NCBI GenBank assembly: GCA_963931605.1
Contig: OZ007031.1
Coordinates: 1,984,001-2,048,000, forward strand
Direction of reading: 5' to 3'
DNA from: CALUOB01 sp944322305
Lineage (GTDB): Bacteria > Actinomycetota > Coriobacteriia > Coriobacteriales > Coriobacteriaceae
DNA: 64,000 nt
Part shown: positions 7,435-16,180 of the stretch, piece by piece
How the letters are laid out: every line of letters starts with the position of its first letter
How positions within the stretch are numbered: the first letter of the stretch is position 1
The notes under the pieces: model-generated
Databases searched by the model: none
Told to the model about the DNA's origin: nothing
What the model saw: the letters and a program-made list of their open reading frames with translations, nothing else
Made by a program: the position numbers and the translations under genes

Positions 7435-7898
7435 GCTTCACCCGTCCGCGCATCTTGCGGGATGAAGACAGCCTGGCGGGCTTTTGCTCAGGAGTAGGTC
7501 TGGTTGACGATTGGTTGGATCACCGCGCACGCGGTGCCCGCGCGGCGGGGACGGCTGTGGTGTACGTTACTTTCTGCGAGGATGTGTTGGCGGGGTTTTA
7601 TACGCTAAGCGCGCAGTCGGTCACGCGTGCCGAAACGTCGGGCTGGATAGCGCGGAACGCTCCTCAGCAGATTCCGGTTATCCTGCTGGGCATGCTGGGG
7701 GTTGACCAGCGTTTTCAGGGCCGAGGGTTGGGTCGTGACCTGCTGCTTGACGCGGTGCATCGCTCAGAATTGGTGTCCGAGCAAATCGGCGCGCGGGCGT
7801 TGGTGGTGGATCCTGTAGACGCTGCCGCACATGGGTTTTACGCGCGGTACGGGTTCCGGAATATGCCCGGGTCTGCGCGTATGTTTGCCAAATTGTAG
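7431..7898 (+). CDS. GNAT acetyltransferase toxin (TacT-like)
   Basis: 155 residues from ATG 7431, overlapping the antitoxin stop codon. GNAT features are clear: beta-strand VVYVTFCEDVLAGFYTLSA, then ILLGMLGVDQRFQGRGLGRDLLLDAV with the acetyl-CoA-binding RxxGxG loop, and GFYARYGFRNM near the end. TacT-type toxins acetylate aminoacyl-tRNA and stop translation; the DUF1778 partner neutralises them. Length and gene order match the family. The upstream promoter/operator serves both genes. Confidence 0.9.
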   Translation: MSFTRPRILRDEDSLAGFCSGVGLVDDWLDHRARGARAAGTAVVYVTFCEDVLAGFYTLSAQSVTRAETSGWIARNAPQQIPVILLGMLGVDQRFQGRGLGRDLLLDAVHRSELVSEQIGARALVVDPVDAAAHGFYARYGFRNMPGSARMFAKL

Positions 7899-8008
7899 GC
7901 GGACGTCTTGGGGCAAGAACGATAAGACAAGGGCCGGGGCGCCAGGGAGCGTCTCGGTCCTTCTCATACATAGCCGTTGCTGCATGTTCGTGCTTTGCGG
8001 GCGACGCT

Positions 8009-8065
8009 GCCGGTTACCTGCTTGGCGAGGACGGCGCTCTTGTCGACCGGCGCTGTGGGGAGTTT
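8009..8065 (-). pseudogene. Remnant of the 3' end of the FAD/rhodanese/sulfite-reductase fusion gene
   Basis: These 57 bases are about 86 percent identical to 10372-10428, the last coding region of the 864-residue fusion protein. Read on the minus strand they give KLPTAPVDKSAVLAKQVTG against KLLTAPIDKDAILAKQVTG in the intact gene. Homology stops on both sides, and no longer reading frame with family features remains. Most differences are at synonymous or conservative positions, so the piece was once under protein-level selection. It stands in direct orientation to the intact gene, with the 691-residue membrane protein gene between them. Confidence 0.75.
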
Positions 8066-8156
8066 GCCTCGCGCACGCGCGAAGCCCGGGTGCGCATGCG
8101 TTGTGAGGGAGTGGGTACAAGCGGCTTACGTACGAGCCCCCGAAAGGAGCCCTCCG

Positions 8157-10232
8157 ATGTCGCAACGCGACCAAGACCTCGAAGACCTGGTAGCCAGCAT
8201 GTTCGGCATGCGTTTCCCGCGCCCCGACGACGCCGGGCGCGACGAGGACGGCGCCATTCCCGTGGACGCCGTGGTGGACGACCCCGATGCGGACGCCTCT
8301 TCCGATGCTGACGCGCCGTCTTCTGCGCGCGGTGCCCGCGCCTCTGCCGAGGCGGGCGAGAAGGACGCCGGCGCCCGGGCGCGACGTCGTCACACGCGCG
8401 CTTCCGCCAAGGCAGGCGGGGGAGGCTCCGGCGCCTTTCACGGCCAGCGCCCCCACGCGGGCGGCGCTGGCGGGAGCGGCGGCTTCGGCGGCGGCTGGGG
8501 CAGCCCGGATCTGTGGGGGCGGGTAGCGCAGTGGAGCCGCCGCGGGCTTATCGCGCTTGCGCTTATCGCCGTGGCGGTGCTTGTGGGCTGCTACTGGTGG
8601 TTCCATCCGGCCATCAACCTGCGCAGCCAGAAGGTGTGGGGCTGGATCATCACGGCGGCGCTCATCGTCATGGCGGCGTTCGGCATCGCCAGCGTGCGCC
8701 ATCCCGGGCGCGCCGCGCTTTTCAAGCGTCTCATGTACATCCCGGCGGCGGTTATCGCGGCGTTCTTCATCGGGCTTCTGGCCGGTCAGCCCTTCATCCC
8801 GGGCAACGCCGAGCGCTATGCCACGGTGCTCAACACCACCGACGGCGTTTTTGAGGAGGACATCGCCGAGGTCAACTACAGCGAGGTGCCCGTTATCGAC
8901 CGCGCGTCGGCGGTGCTTCTGGGCAACCGCGCCATGGGATCGATCCCCGAGTACGTGAGCCAGTTCGAGATCGCGGACACCTACAGCATGATCAACTACC
9001 AGGGGCGCCCGGTGCGCGTGAGCCCGCTGGCGTATGCCGACCTGTTCAAGTGGTTCGCCAACCGCGACGACGGCCTGCCTGCCTACGTGATGGTTGACAT
9101 GGTGACGCAGGAGGCCGAGGTGGTGCGCCTGGACGAGGGCATCAAGTACTCGGAGTCCGAGCCGCTGGCGCGCAACGTTGACCGCTACACGCAGCTCGCG
9201 TACCCCACGTATATGTTCGACCAGAAGTCCTTCGAGCTGGACGAGGAGGGCAACCCCTGGTGGGTCTACCCGGTGACGCGCCGCACGATCGGCCTGTTTG
9301 ACGGCGCCACCATCCAGCGCGTGGTGCTGGTGAACGCCTGCACGGGCGAGACCGCTGACTACGCCGTAGAGGACTGCCCCACCTGGGTGGACCGCGCCTA
9401 CCCCTCCGACCTCATCATCCAGCAGTACAACTGGAGCGGCATGTACCAGAACGGCTGGCTCAACTCCTGGCTCGGCCAGGAGGGCGTTGTCCGCTCCACG
9501 CCGGGGACCGACGGCCAGCTGGGCTACAACTACCTGGCGCAGGGCGAGGACATCTACCTGTACTCCGGCGTGACCAGCGTCACGGCCGACAACTCCATCG
9601 TAGGGTTTATCCTGGTGAACCAGCGTACGGGCGAGTCGCACTTCTACCCCATGGCGGGGGCTACCGAGGATTCGGCCATGGCCAGCGCCGAGGGCGAGCT
9701 GCAGAACCTGCGCTACCAGGCCACCTTCCCGCTGCTTCTGAACATCGCCGGGCAACCCACGTACTTCATGAGCATGAAGGACGACGCGGGTTTGGTGAAG
9801 ATGTTCGCCATGATCAACGTCGAGCAGTACCAAAACGTGGCGACCGGCGAGACAGTGGCGGCCTGCCAGGACGACTACCTGGCGCAGCTCTCTGGCGAGG
9901 GGCTGCTTTCTGAGGAAGATGCCGCCGCGGTGGCAAACGAGGCCGAGACCTCGGGCGTCATCGCAACCATGGCCCAGGCCGTGGTGGACGGCACCTCGCA
10001 TTTCTATGTGACGCTGGAGGGAGCCCCGGCCATCTATGACTTCGCGCTGCCGGAGATGCTTCCCATCGTGGCTTACCGTGCGGGCGACGAGATCAGCTTC
10101 ACGTACGTCGAGGATGCAGGCGAAAACGGCGCCTACACCGTGGCGTCCCTGACGGCGAAAGACGGCAGCACGGCCGAGGCTGGCGCGGAGGAGACGGAAG
10201 CGGATCCCGCGGCCGGGGAGCCGGCGGCGTAG
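8157..10232 (+). CDS. Large membrane protein of unknown function
   Basis: 691 residues from ATG 8157 behind AAAGGAG. Residues ~1-115 are charged and low in complexity (Asp/Ala-rich, then Gly-rich). Three membrane segments follow (LIALALIAVAVLVGCYWWF, VWGWIITAALIVMAAFGIAS, LMYIPAAVIAAFFIGLLAG). The remaining ~480 residues form a large, presumably extracytoplasmic domain without cysteine-rich or catalytic motifs that I recognise. Tyr/Trp-rich segments such as YSMINYQGRPVRVSPLAYAD and an Ala/Glu-rich C-terminal tail are notable. I do not recognise the family with confidence. It is a single gene, convergent with the fusion gene at 10357. Confidence 0.85.
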   Translation: MSQRDQDLEDLVASMFGMRFPRPDDAGRDEDGAIPVDAVVDDPDADASSDADAPSSARGARASAEAGEKDAGARARRRHTRASAKAGGGGSGAFHGQRPHAGGAGGSGGFGGGWGSPDLWGRVAQWSRRGLIALALIAVAVLVGCYWWFHPAINLRSQKVWGWIITAALIVMAAFGIASVRHPGRAALFKRLMYIPAAVIAAFFIGLLAGQPFIPGNAERYATVLNTTDGVFEEDIAEVNYSEVPVIDRASAVLLGNRAMGSIPEYVSQFEIADTYSMINYQGRPVRVSPLAYADLFKWFANRDDGLPAYVMVDMVTQEAEVVRLDEGIKYSESEPLARNVDRYTQLAYPTYMFDQKSFELDEEGNPWWVYPVTRRTIGLFDGATIQRVVLVNACTGETADYAVEDCPTWVDRAYPSDLIIQQYNWSGMYQNGWLNSWLGQEGVVRSTPGTDGQLGYNYLAQGEDIYLYSGVTSVTADNSIVGFILVNQRTGESHFYPMAGATEDSAMASAEGELQNLRYQATFPLLLNIAGQPTYFMSMKDDAGLVKMFAMINVEQYQNVATGETVAACQDDYLAQLSGEGLLSEEDAAAVANEAETSGVIATMAQAVVDGTSHFYVTLEGAPAIYDFALPEMLPIVAYRAGDEISFTYVEDAGENGAYTVASLTAKDGSTAEAGAEETEADPAAGEPAA

Positions 10233-10300
10233 CTGCCGGTGATGGGCGGCTTGCGCCTGAGCCGGCACGGCATGTGCGGAAAAACGGGGTCGGAACGCAA

Positions 10301-10333
10301 AACGGGGCCGGATCGCTTTGATCCGGCCCCGTT
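10301..10333. terminator. Bidirectional terminator between convergent genes
   Basis: A perfect 14-bp stem (10301-10314 and 10320-10333, loop GCTTT) begins with AAC and ends with GTT. It lies between the stop codons of the convergent genes ending at 10232 and 10357. Confidence 0.8.
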
Positions 10334-10356
10334 GCGTCACGGCCGTGCGGCCGCGC

Positions 10357-12951
10357 TTAGCAGGTGGCGCCGCCGGTCACCTGCTTGGCGAGGATGGCGT
10401 CCTTGTCGATCGGCGCCGTGAGGAGCTTGTCCTGCACGTAGTCGAAGCCCAGGCGCGCCACGGTGTCGGCGAAGCGCTCGCCGCTTTGGCCCTCGTCGCG
10501 GAAGAAGAGGATGGCGCGCTCAACCACGTCCATAACCTCGTCCTCGCTGGTGAAGAGCTTGTCGAGCGCCTGGCCGTGCGCGGTCTTCTTGCCCCAGCGC
10601 CCGCCGATGTAGACCTTGTAGGCCGTGACCTCCTCGGTCACCGCGTCGAACGGGCAGGATCCTATGCAGCGCCCGCAGTGGTTGCAGAGGGTGCCGTCGA
10701 TGGTGATCTTGCCGTCCGGGCCCACCTGCGCGTCGCCCATGGGGCAGGCGCTCACCACCTGGCAGACCTTGCACGCGCGGCACTTGGCCAGGTCGATCTG
10801 CGGCACGCGCTGGCCCACGATGCCCAGGTCGTTGAGGTCGGGCTTCACGCACATGTTGGGGCAGCCGCCCACGGCGATCTTGAACTTGTGCGGCAGCTCG
10901 ACGCCGTGGTAGCCCACGTAGAAGCGCTCGTGCAGCTTCTCCGAGAGGTCGAAGGTGTCGATAAGGCCGTACTGGCAGGTGGTGCCCTTGCAGCTCACCA
11001 CCGGGCGCACCTTGGAGCCGGTGCCGCCGGCGTCCAGGCCGTGCTCCTGCAGGTAGGCGATGCAGGGTTCGATCTGCTCGTACCTCACGCCCTGGATCTC
11101 CAGCGTGAGGCGCGTGGTCATGGTCACCTCGCCGGAGCCGAACTTCTCGGACGCTTCGGCAACCACCTTCTGCTCGGCGGCGGTGAGCTTGCCGTTGCGG
11201 GTGATGACGCGCACGTTGAACACGTCGTCAAAGCGCTTGTCCTGCAGGCAGCCCAGGCCCTTCAGACGCTTGATCTCGGCGGCGGGCAGCTTCTTGCCGG
11301 CCGGGCGCGGCACGCGGACCTCGTTGAAGGTCATGCCTCCCTCGAGCACGCGCGTGGCGGTGTAGCCGGCGGCCTTGAGGCGGTTCTGCGCAAAGTAGCC
11401 GCGCTTGCCCTTGGCGCACACCAGCAGGATCTTGGCGTCCCGCTCGATGCCGGGAATGCCGTCTGCGCCGATTTCGCCCAAGTTGACCCAGCGCGCGCCG
11501 GGGATGGTGGGCTCGGGCAGCACGTCTATGACCTCGTAGCCTGCGGCCTCGCCGGCGGCGTACTGGGCGGGCGTGAAGGTCTCGAAGGCTCCGGAGAGCT
11601 TGTTCTCCAGGATGTAGCCGGCGGTCACCAGAGGGTGGATGGCGGTTGAGAAGGGCGGCGCGTAGGCGAAGTCCATGAGGTCCAGGTCCTCGACCTTGAG
11701 CTTCTGGTACAGCGCCACCACCATGACGTCGACCACCTTGTCAACGGCGCCGGAGCCGAAGACCTGCACGCCCAGGAGCCGGTGCGTGGCGGCGTCGGCG
11801 ACAAGCTTGATGAAGAAGCTCGAGGCGCCGGGGTAGTAGTGGGCCTTGTCGTCCACGACGCACACGATGCTCTGCGCGTCAAACCCCGCGGCGCGCGCCT
11901 GCTTTTCGGTGAGGCCGGTACGCCCGCCGTTCAGGGCGGCGGTGAGCTTGATCACCCCGGTGCCCAGCACGCCGGGGTAGGGGGTCGGCGTGCCGGTGAG
12001 GGTCTTGGCCAGCGCGCGGGCGCTGATGTTGGCGGTGGATCCCATGGCGCTCCACTGCGGCGCGCCGGTGAGGGCGTTTCTCACCTCGGCGCAGTCGCCG
12101 GCGGCGTACACGTCGGGCAGGTTGGTCTGCATCTGCTCGTCCACCAGGATGCAGCCCTTGAGCATCTCGACACCCGAGCCCTTGAGCCACGCGGTTGCCG
12201 GGCGGATGCCGATGGCGAGAACCACCACGTCGGCCGGCAGGGTGCCGCTGGCCGTCCTCACGCCGGCTGCGCGACCGGACGCCTCGCCCGCGCCGGGCTC
12301 GACGGCGGCCAGGGCCGTGCCGGTGAGGACGCGCATGCCGGCGGCCTTGAGCTGGCGGGTGGCCCAGGCGGCCATCTCGGCGTCGAAGATGTTGGGGAGG
12401 ATCTGGTCTGCGGCGTCGATCACCGTGACGGCAAGGCCGCGCGCGGCGAGGTTCTCGGCCACCTCCAGGCCGATGAAGCCGGCGCCCACCACCACGGCGC
12501 GGCGGCAGGCGTTGTCGTTAACGTAGGCGCGCAGGCCCTCGGCGTCGTCGGGCGTGCGGACGCAGAACACGCCGGCGAGGTCGCGCCCCGGCACGGGCGG
12601 CACGAAGGGCGCCGCGCCCGTGGCGATGACGAGCTTGTCGTAGGGCTCGGTGCCGCAGGTGCCGTCTGCGCGGCGCACGGAAACCTCGTGGGCCTCGGCG
12701 TTGAGCCCGGTGGCCTCCACGCCCGTTTCCACGTGCACGCCGGTGAGGGCCTCGTACTTGGCGGGCGTGTTCACGATGAGCTCGTCGCGCGTTTGGATGC
12801 CGCCGCCGACGTAGTACGGCAGGCCGCAGCCGGCATAGGAGATGTCGGCGTCGCGGGTGATGACGCGCACGTTTGCCGCGCGGTCGCAGCGTTTGATCTT
12901 GGCGGCCGCCTTGGTGCCGGCGGCAACGCCTCCCACGATCAGGTAGTTCAT
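10357..12951 (-). CDS. CoA-disulfide reductase-like / rhodanese / sulfite reductase-like / ferredoxin fusion
   Basis: 864 residues from ATG 12951 with GGGGGAG upstream. Domain 1 (~1-450) is a CoA-disulfide reductase/NADH oxidase-type flavoprotein: FAD loop VGGVAAGTKAAAK, active-site Cys42 in ISYAGCGLPYY, and NAD loop VVVGAGFIGLEVAEN. Domain 2 (~460-560) is rhodanese-like with Cys512 in LLVCAKGKRGY. Domain 3 (~580-715) matches siroheme/4Fe-4S nitrite/sulfite reductase folds (CKGTTCQYG, then VGGCPNMC). It is followed by two 4Fe-4S ferredoxin motifs (CRACKVCQVVSACP and CNHCGRCIGSCPFD). The order suggests NAD(P)H-driven handling of sulfane sulfur, polysulfide or sulfite in the cytoplasm. The substrate is inferred, not shown. 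Confidence 0.88.
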   Translation of the reverse strand: MNYLIVGGVAAGTKAAAKIKRCDRAANVRVITRDADISYAGCGLPYYVGGGIQTRDELIVNTPAKYEALTGVHVETGVEATGLNAEAHEVSVRRADGTCGTEPYDKLVIATGAAPFVPPVPGRDLAGVFCVRTPDDAEGLRAYVNDNACRRAVVVGAGFIGLEVAENLAARGLAVTVIDAADQILPNIFDAEMAAWATRQLKAAGMRVLTGTALAAVEPGAGEASGRAAGVRTASGTLPADVVVLAIGIRPATAWLKGSGVEMLKGCILVDEQMQTNLPDVYAAGDCAEVRNALTGAPQWSAMGSTANISARALAKTLTGTPTPYPGVLGTGVIKLTAALNGGRTGLTEKQARAAGFDAQSIVCVVDDKAHYYPGASSFFIKLVADAATHRLLGVQVFGSGAVDKVVDVMVVALYQKLKVEDLDLMDFAYAPPFSTAIHPLVTAGYILENKLSGAFETFTPAQYAAGEAAGYEVIDVLPEPTIPGARWVNLGEIGADGIPGIERDAKILLVCAKGKRGYFAQNRLKAAGYTATRVLEGGMTFNEVRVPRPAGKKLPAAEIKRLKGLGCLQDKRFDDVFNVRVITRNGKLTAAEQKVVAEASEKFGSGEVTMTTRLTLEIQGVRYEQIEPCIAYLQEHGLDAGGTGSKVRPVVSCKGTTCQYGLIDTFDLSEKLHERFYVGYHGVELPHKFKIAVGGCPNMCVKPDLNDLGIVGQRVPQIDLAKCRACKVCQVVSACPMGDAQVGPDGKITIDGTLCNHCGRCIGSCPFDAVTEEVTAYKVYIGGRWGKKTAHGQALDKLFTSEDEVMDVVERAILFFRDEGQSGERFADTVARLGFDYVQDKLLTAPIDKDAILAKQVTGGATC

Positions 12952-13027
12952 GGGCTCCCCCTAACGTTTACGTGCGGGAAGGGCGGGCGCGGCGATGCGC
13001 TTGCGGGCCCTTTCCGATAACGGTTCC

Positions 13028-13159
13028 ATCATACGCTTTCGTGCGGACATGGCGCGCAGCGGCCGCCGGGAGGACGGGCCGCGCCGCCTCGTTGCGCGGG
13101 CGAGAAGGGCGCTCCGGGGTGCTGCGCGAGGATTTCATGTCCGCACGCGCTGATATGAT
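13028..13159. promoter_or_regulatory. Divergent promoters with twin operators
   Basis: The gap between the fusion gene (minus) and the permease (plus) holds two copies of CATGTCCGCACG in inverted orientation (13040-13051 as reverse complement, 13136-13147). Each is followed, after exactly six bases, by TATGAT (13028-13033 on minus, 13154-13159 on plus), a good -10 hexamer. The box therefore sits between the -10 and -35 positions of both promoters, as expected for a shared repressor or redox regulator. Confidence 0.65.
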
Positions 13160-13213
13160 GGAGTGCCAAAGAGGGGACGGCAGGTCCTTGGGGTTTACAG
13201 GAAGGGGCGCCGC

Positions 13214-14683
13214 ATGGGCAACGGCAAGGCAACAGGGGGACGCGCGGGTGCGAGCACCGAGCTCAAGCGCAACGCGCTCGGCGCGCCGGCGCTCGTTTTC
13301 ATCGTCATCGCGGCCATCGCCCCGCTGGCGGCGTGCGCGGCCAACATCCCGCTCATCATCGGCCACGGCAATGGCGTCGCCGCTCCGGCCGACTTCGTGG
13401 TGGTGGGCGCGGTGCTCGCGCTGTTCGCCGCCGGGTACACCGCCATGAGCGAGCACGTGGCCAACGCCGGCGCCTTTTACGCCTACGTTTCGGAGGGGCT
13501 CGGGCGGCGGGCGGGCGCGGCGGCGGGCTACCTGGCGCTTGTCGCGTACAACGTGCTCACCGTGTGCACCTCCGCCATGGGCGGCTACATCGTCTCACGC
13601 AACCTCGGCTTCGAGCTGGGGTTGGAGCTTCCGTGGTGGGCCGTGGCAGCGGTGCTGTGGGTGGTGGTGTGGCTTTTGGGCTACGCGGGCATAGAGGTGG
13701 GCGCTCGCTTTCTGGGCGCGTGCCTGGTGCTCGAGCTGGTGATCGTCGGGGCGGCCGTGGGCGCGGTTCTGCTGCAAGAGGGGCCGGCGGCCTTTCCCGC
13801 GGCGTCGTTTGCGCCCTCCTCGTTCGCAAGCGGGGCGCCGGGGCTGGGGCTTGTGTTCGCGTTCGCGTGCTACTTGGGGTTCGAGGCCACGGCCGAGTAC
13901 GCCGAGGAGGCGCGCAACGCCCACCGCACGGTGCCCGTTGCAACCTACGCTGCGCTTGCGCTCACGGCGCTGCTGTTCGTGGCGGCGTCGTGGGCCATGA
14001 TCGCGGCGCTGGGGCCCGCAGCGGCGGTTGCCGCAACGCAGGGCGAGGACGCCGGCACGCTTTTGTACCGCATCGTGCAGGAGCGGTTGGGCGCGGGCTT
14101 CGGGCACGTGTACAACTGGTTTTACCTGCTGAGCTCGCTGGCGTGCTGGGTCTCGGCGCACAACGCGGCCTCGCGCTACCTGTTCGCCTTCGGCCGCGCC
14201 GGGCTTTTGCCGCGGGCTCTCGCGCGCACGCACCGCACGCGCAAGAGCCCGTACGTGGCGGGTCTTGCCCAGGCGCTTTTCGGCGGGGCGGTCTTGGCAG
14301 TGGCGGGCGCGGCGGGCTTCTCGCCCTACGCGCAGATAGGCGCCATCGCGTCGGCTCTCGCCTGCGTGGGCGTGATGCTGCTGGAGCTCCTGTGCTCGGT
14401 TGCGGCCCTGCGCTATCTGGGCGCCCACGCCGGTGAGAGGGGGTTTGCCTACGGGCGGTTTCGCCGCCTGGTTGCGCCGGCGCTGGCCGCGGTGGGCCTG
14501 GCGGCGGTCAGCGTGCTGGTGCTGGCGAACCTCGGCGCGCTGACCGAGCAGGAATCGGCAGCTCTCAACGGCGTGCTGGCCTGCGTGATGCCTGCGGTGC
14601 TGGTGGCGGGCTATGCGGCGGCGCGCTGGCTGGACAAGCGCGGCGCGCTGCCCGACCCGGTGCACATCAAGGTGGGTGAGTGA
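13214..14683 (+). CDS. APC-family amino acid permease
   Basis: 489 residues from ATG 13214, preceded by GGAAGGGG. There are about 12 hydrophobic segments. The family opening is clear: ELKRNALGAPALVFIVIAA, then AAPADFVVVGAVLALFAAGY and TAMSEHVANAGAFYAYVSEG. The YLGFEATAEYAEEARN segment corresponds to TM6 with its conserved Glu/Ala substrate region. It should import an amino acid or amine by proton symport or exchange; the substrate is unknown. The cbiK-sirC gene starts three bases after its stop codon, so the permease may head the tetrapyrrole operon, whose product does not explain the transporter. Confidence 0.88.
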   Translation: MGNGKATGGRAGASTELKRNALGAPALVFIVIAAIAPLAACAANIPLIIGHGNGVAAPADFVVVGAVLALFAAGYTAMSEHVANAGAFYAYVSEGLGRRAGAAAGYLALVAYNVLTVCTSAMGGYIVSRNLGFELGLELPWWAVAAVLWVVVWLLGYAGIEVGARFLGACLVLELVIVGAAVGAVLLQEGPAAFPAASFAPSSFASGAPGLGLVFAFACYLGFEATAEYAEEARNAHRTVPVATYAALALTALLFVAASWAMIAALGPAAAVAATQGEDAGTLLYRIVQERLGAGFGHVYNWFYLLSSLACWVSAHNAASRYLFAFGRAGLLPRALARTHRTRKSPYVAGLAQALFGGAVLAVAGAAGFSPYAQIGAIASALACVGVMLLELLCSVAALRYLGAHAGERGFAYGRFRRLVAPALAAVGLAAVSVLVLANLGALTEQESAALNGVLACVMPAVLVAGYAAARWLDKRGALPDPVHIKVGE

Positions 14684-14686
14684 GCG

Positions 14687-16180
14687 GTGGCCGCGGGGAA
14701 GACGGGCCTGCTCGTTGCCTGCTACGGCAGTACGCGTGGCAGCCTTGCGCCGAGCGTGGCGGCCCTGGCCGAGGCGGTGCATCGCGAGGTGTGCCGGCGT
14801 TGGGGCGCGCCGTGCGGTGCGGTGCCCTGCGCGGTGGCCCGCGCGGGGGCGGCGTCAGAGCTTCCTGCGGCGTTTGGCCGGTTGCGCGAGAAGGGCGCCA
14901 GCGAGGTCGTGGTAGCCGCTACGCAGCTGGTGCCGGGGCGCGCCTACCGGCAGGTGGAGGCTGCGGCGGCAGATGCCGCAGAGCGTTTTGCGGCCGTGCG
15001 GCTGGGTGCGCCGCTTATCGGCGCGGTGGCTGACGCAGCGTACCTGGCCGAGGCGCTGGCGCGCCGGCACCCGCCGGTGCCCGGGCAGGCGGTGGTGTTT
15101 GTGGGACACGGGGCGGAAGGGCCGGCGCAGCTTCCCTATGCGGCGCTGGCGCAGTTTCTGCGTATGACGGGCCGCGCCGACCTGCTGGTGGGAACGCTGC
15201 GGCTGCGCCCGTGCTTTGAGGACGTGCTGCGCGAGCTCAGGGGCCTCGGAGCGCGTCGGGCCTTGCTGGTGCCGTTGATGCTCGCTGCCGGCGTGCATGC
15301 CGCGCGCGACATCGCCGGCAGCGGCCCGGAAAGCTGGAGGGCGCGCCTTGCCGCAGCGGGTTACGAGGTTGAGGTGCATCCCGAGGGTCTGGCGGACATG
15401 CCGGCTGTGCGTGAGCTGGTGGCGCGCCATGCGCTTGCGGCCGAGCCGGTTGCGTGCGGCCCGGGGCCTGTGCGTTGCGACGCCGACGGCTCGCGCGGAG
15501 GTGGGGGCGCGTCGGCTGGGCTCGCGGTCGCGCCGACTGCCGCTGCGGAGCGCAGCGGTAACGCCTCTCTCACGGCAGGTGCTTCGGGATGCGCAGCGCT
15601 CGCTGAGGTCGGCGCCGCGCTGCGCGCCGAACAGCCGCCCGCTGCTTCTTCGCTCTCTGCTGCTGGTGCCCCTGGCGTTCCCGGCGCCGCGCCCCGGCCG
15701 TTGCGCTTTCCGCTGTTCGTGTCGCTCGCCGGCGCGCGCTGCCTCGTGGTGGGTGCGGGGACTGTGGGAACGCGGCGTGCCCAGGCGCTCGCCCGCTTCG
15801 GCGCGCGCGTTACGTTGGCGGACCCGCGCCTGGGCGCCGAGGGCGCCGGTGAGGGCTGGGGGCTGCAGGGCCCCGCGGGCGCCGTAGCGGTTGATCTTCT
15901 TCCCCGCGCCTACCAGCCCGGCGACGAGGAGGGCTGCGCGCTGGTGGTGGCGGCAACCGGCGACCGCGCGGTCAACCGGCAGGTGGGCGCGCGCTGCCGG
16001 GCGGCGGGCATCCCCGTTTCGGTGGCCGACGCGGCCGATGAGTGCACGTTCTTTTTCCCGGCGCTGGCCGAGGGGCCCGCGCTGGTGTGCGGTATCGTAT
16101 CTACCGACGGCGACCACGTCGGCGTAGCTCGCGCGGCGTCGGCCGTGCGCAGGGTTTTGGCAGGGGAGGAGAGCGCATGA
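14687..16180 (+). CDS. Sirohydrochlorin cobaltochelatase (CbiK) fused to precorrin-2 dehydrogenase (SirC/CysG-B)
   Basis: 497 residues from GTG 14687, three bases after the permease stop. Residues 1-~260 match CbiK: N-terminal GLLVACYGST, metal-binding His in AVVFVGHGAEG, and ALLVPLMLAAGVHAARDIAG. A ~75-residue Ala/Ser/Gly linker follows. Residues ~340-497 are the NAD-dependent precorrin-2 dehydrogenase half of CysG: FPLFVSLAGARCLVVGAGTVG, then ECTFFFPAL. The dehydrogenase oxidises precorrin-2 to sirohydrochlorin. The chelatase inserts Co2+ (or Fe2+) for the anaerobic cobalamin or siroheme branch. It overlaps hemC by four bases. Confidence 0.9.
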   Translation: MAAGKTGLLVACYGSTRGSLAPSVAALAEAVHREVCRRWGAPCGAVPCAVARAGAASELPAAFGRLREKGASEVVVAATQLVPGRAYRQVEAAAADAAERFAAVRLGAPLIGAVADAAYLAEALARRHPPVPGQAVVFVGHGAEGPAQLPYAALAQFLRMTGRADLLVGTLRLRPCFEDVLRELRGLGARRALLVPLMLAAGVHAARDIAGSGPESWRARLAAAGYEVEVHPEGLADMPAVRELVARHALAAEPVACGPGPVRCDADGSRGGGGASAGLAVAPTAAAERSGNASLTAGASGCAALAEVGAALRAEQPPAASSLSAAGAPGVPGAAPRPLRFPLFVSLAGARCLVVGAGTVGTRRAQALARFGARVTLADPRLGAEGAGEGWGLQGPAGAVAVDLLPRAYQPGDEEGCALVVAATGDRAVNRQVGARCRAAGIPVSVADAADECTFFFPALAEGPALVCGIVSTDGDHVGVARAASAVRRVLAGEESA

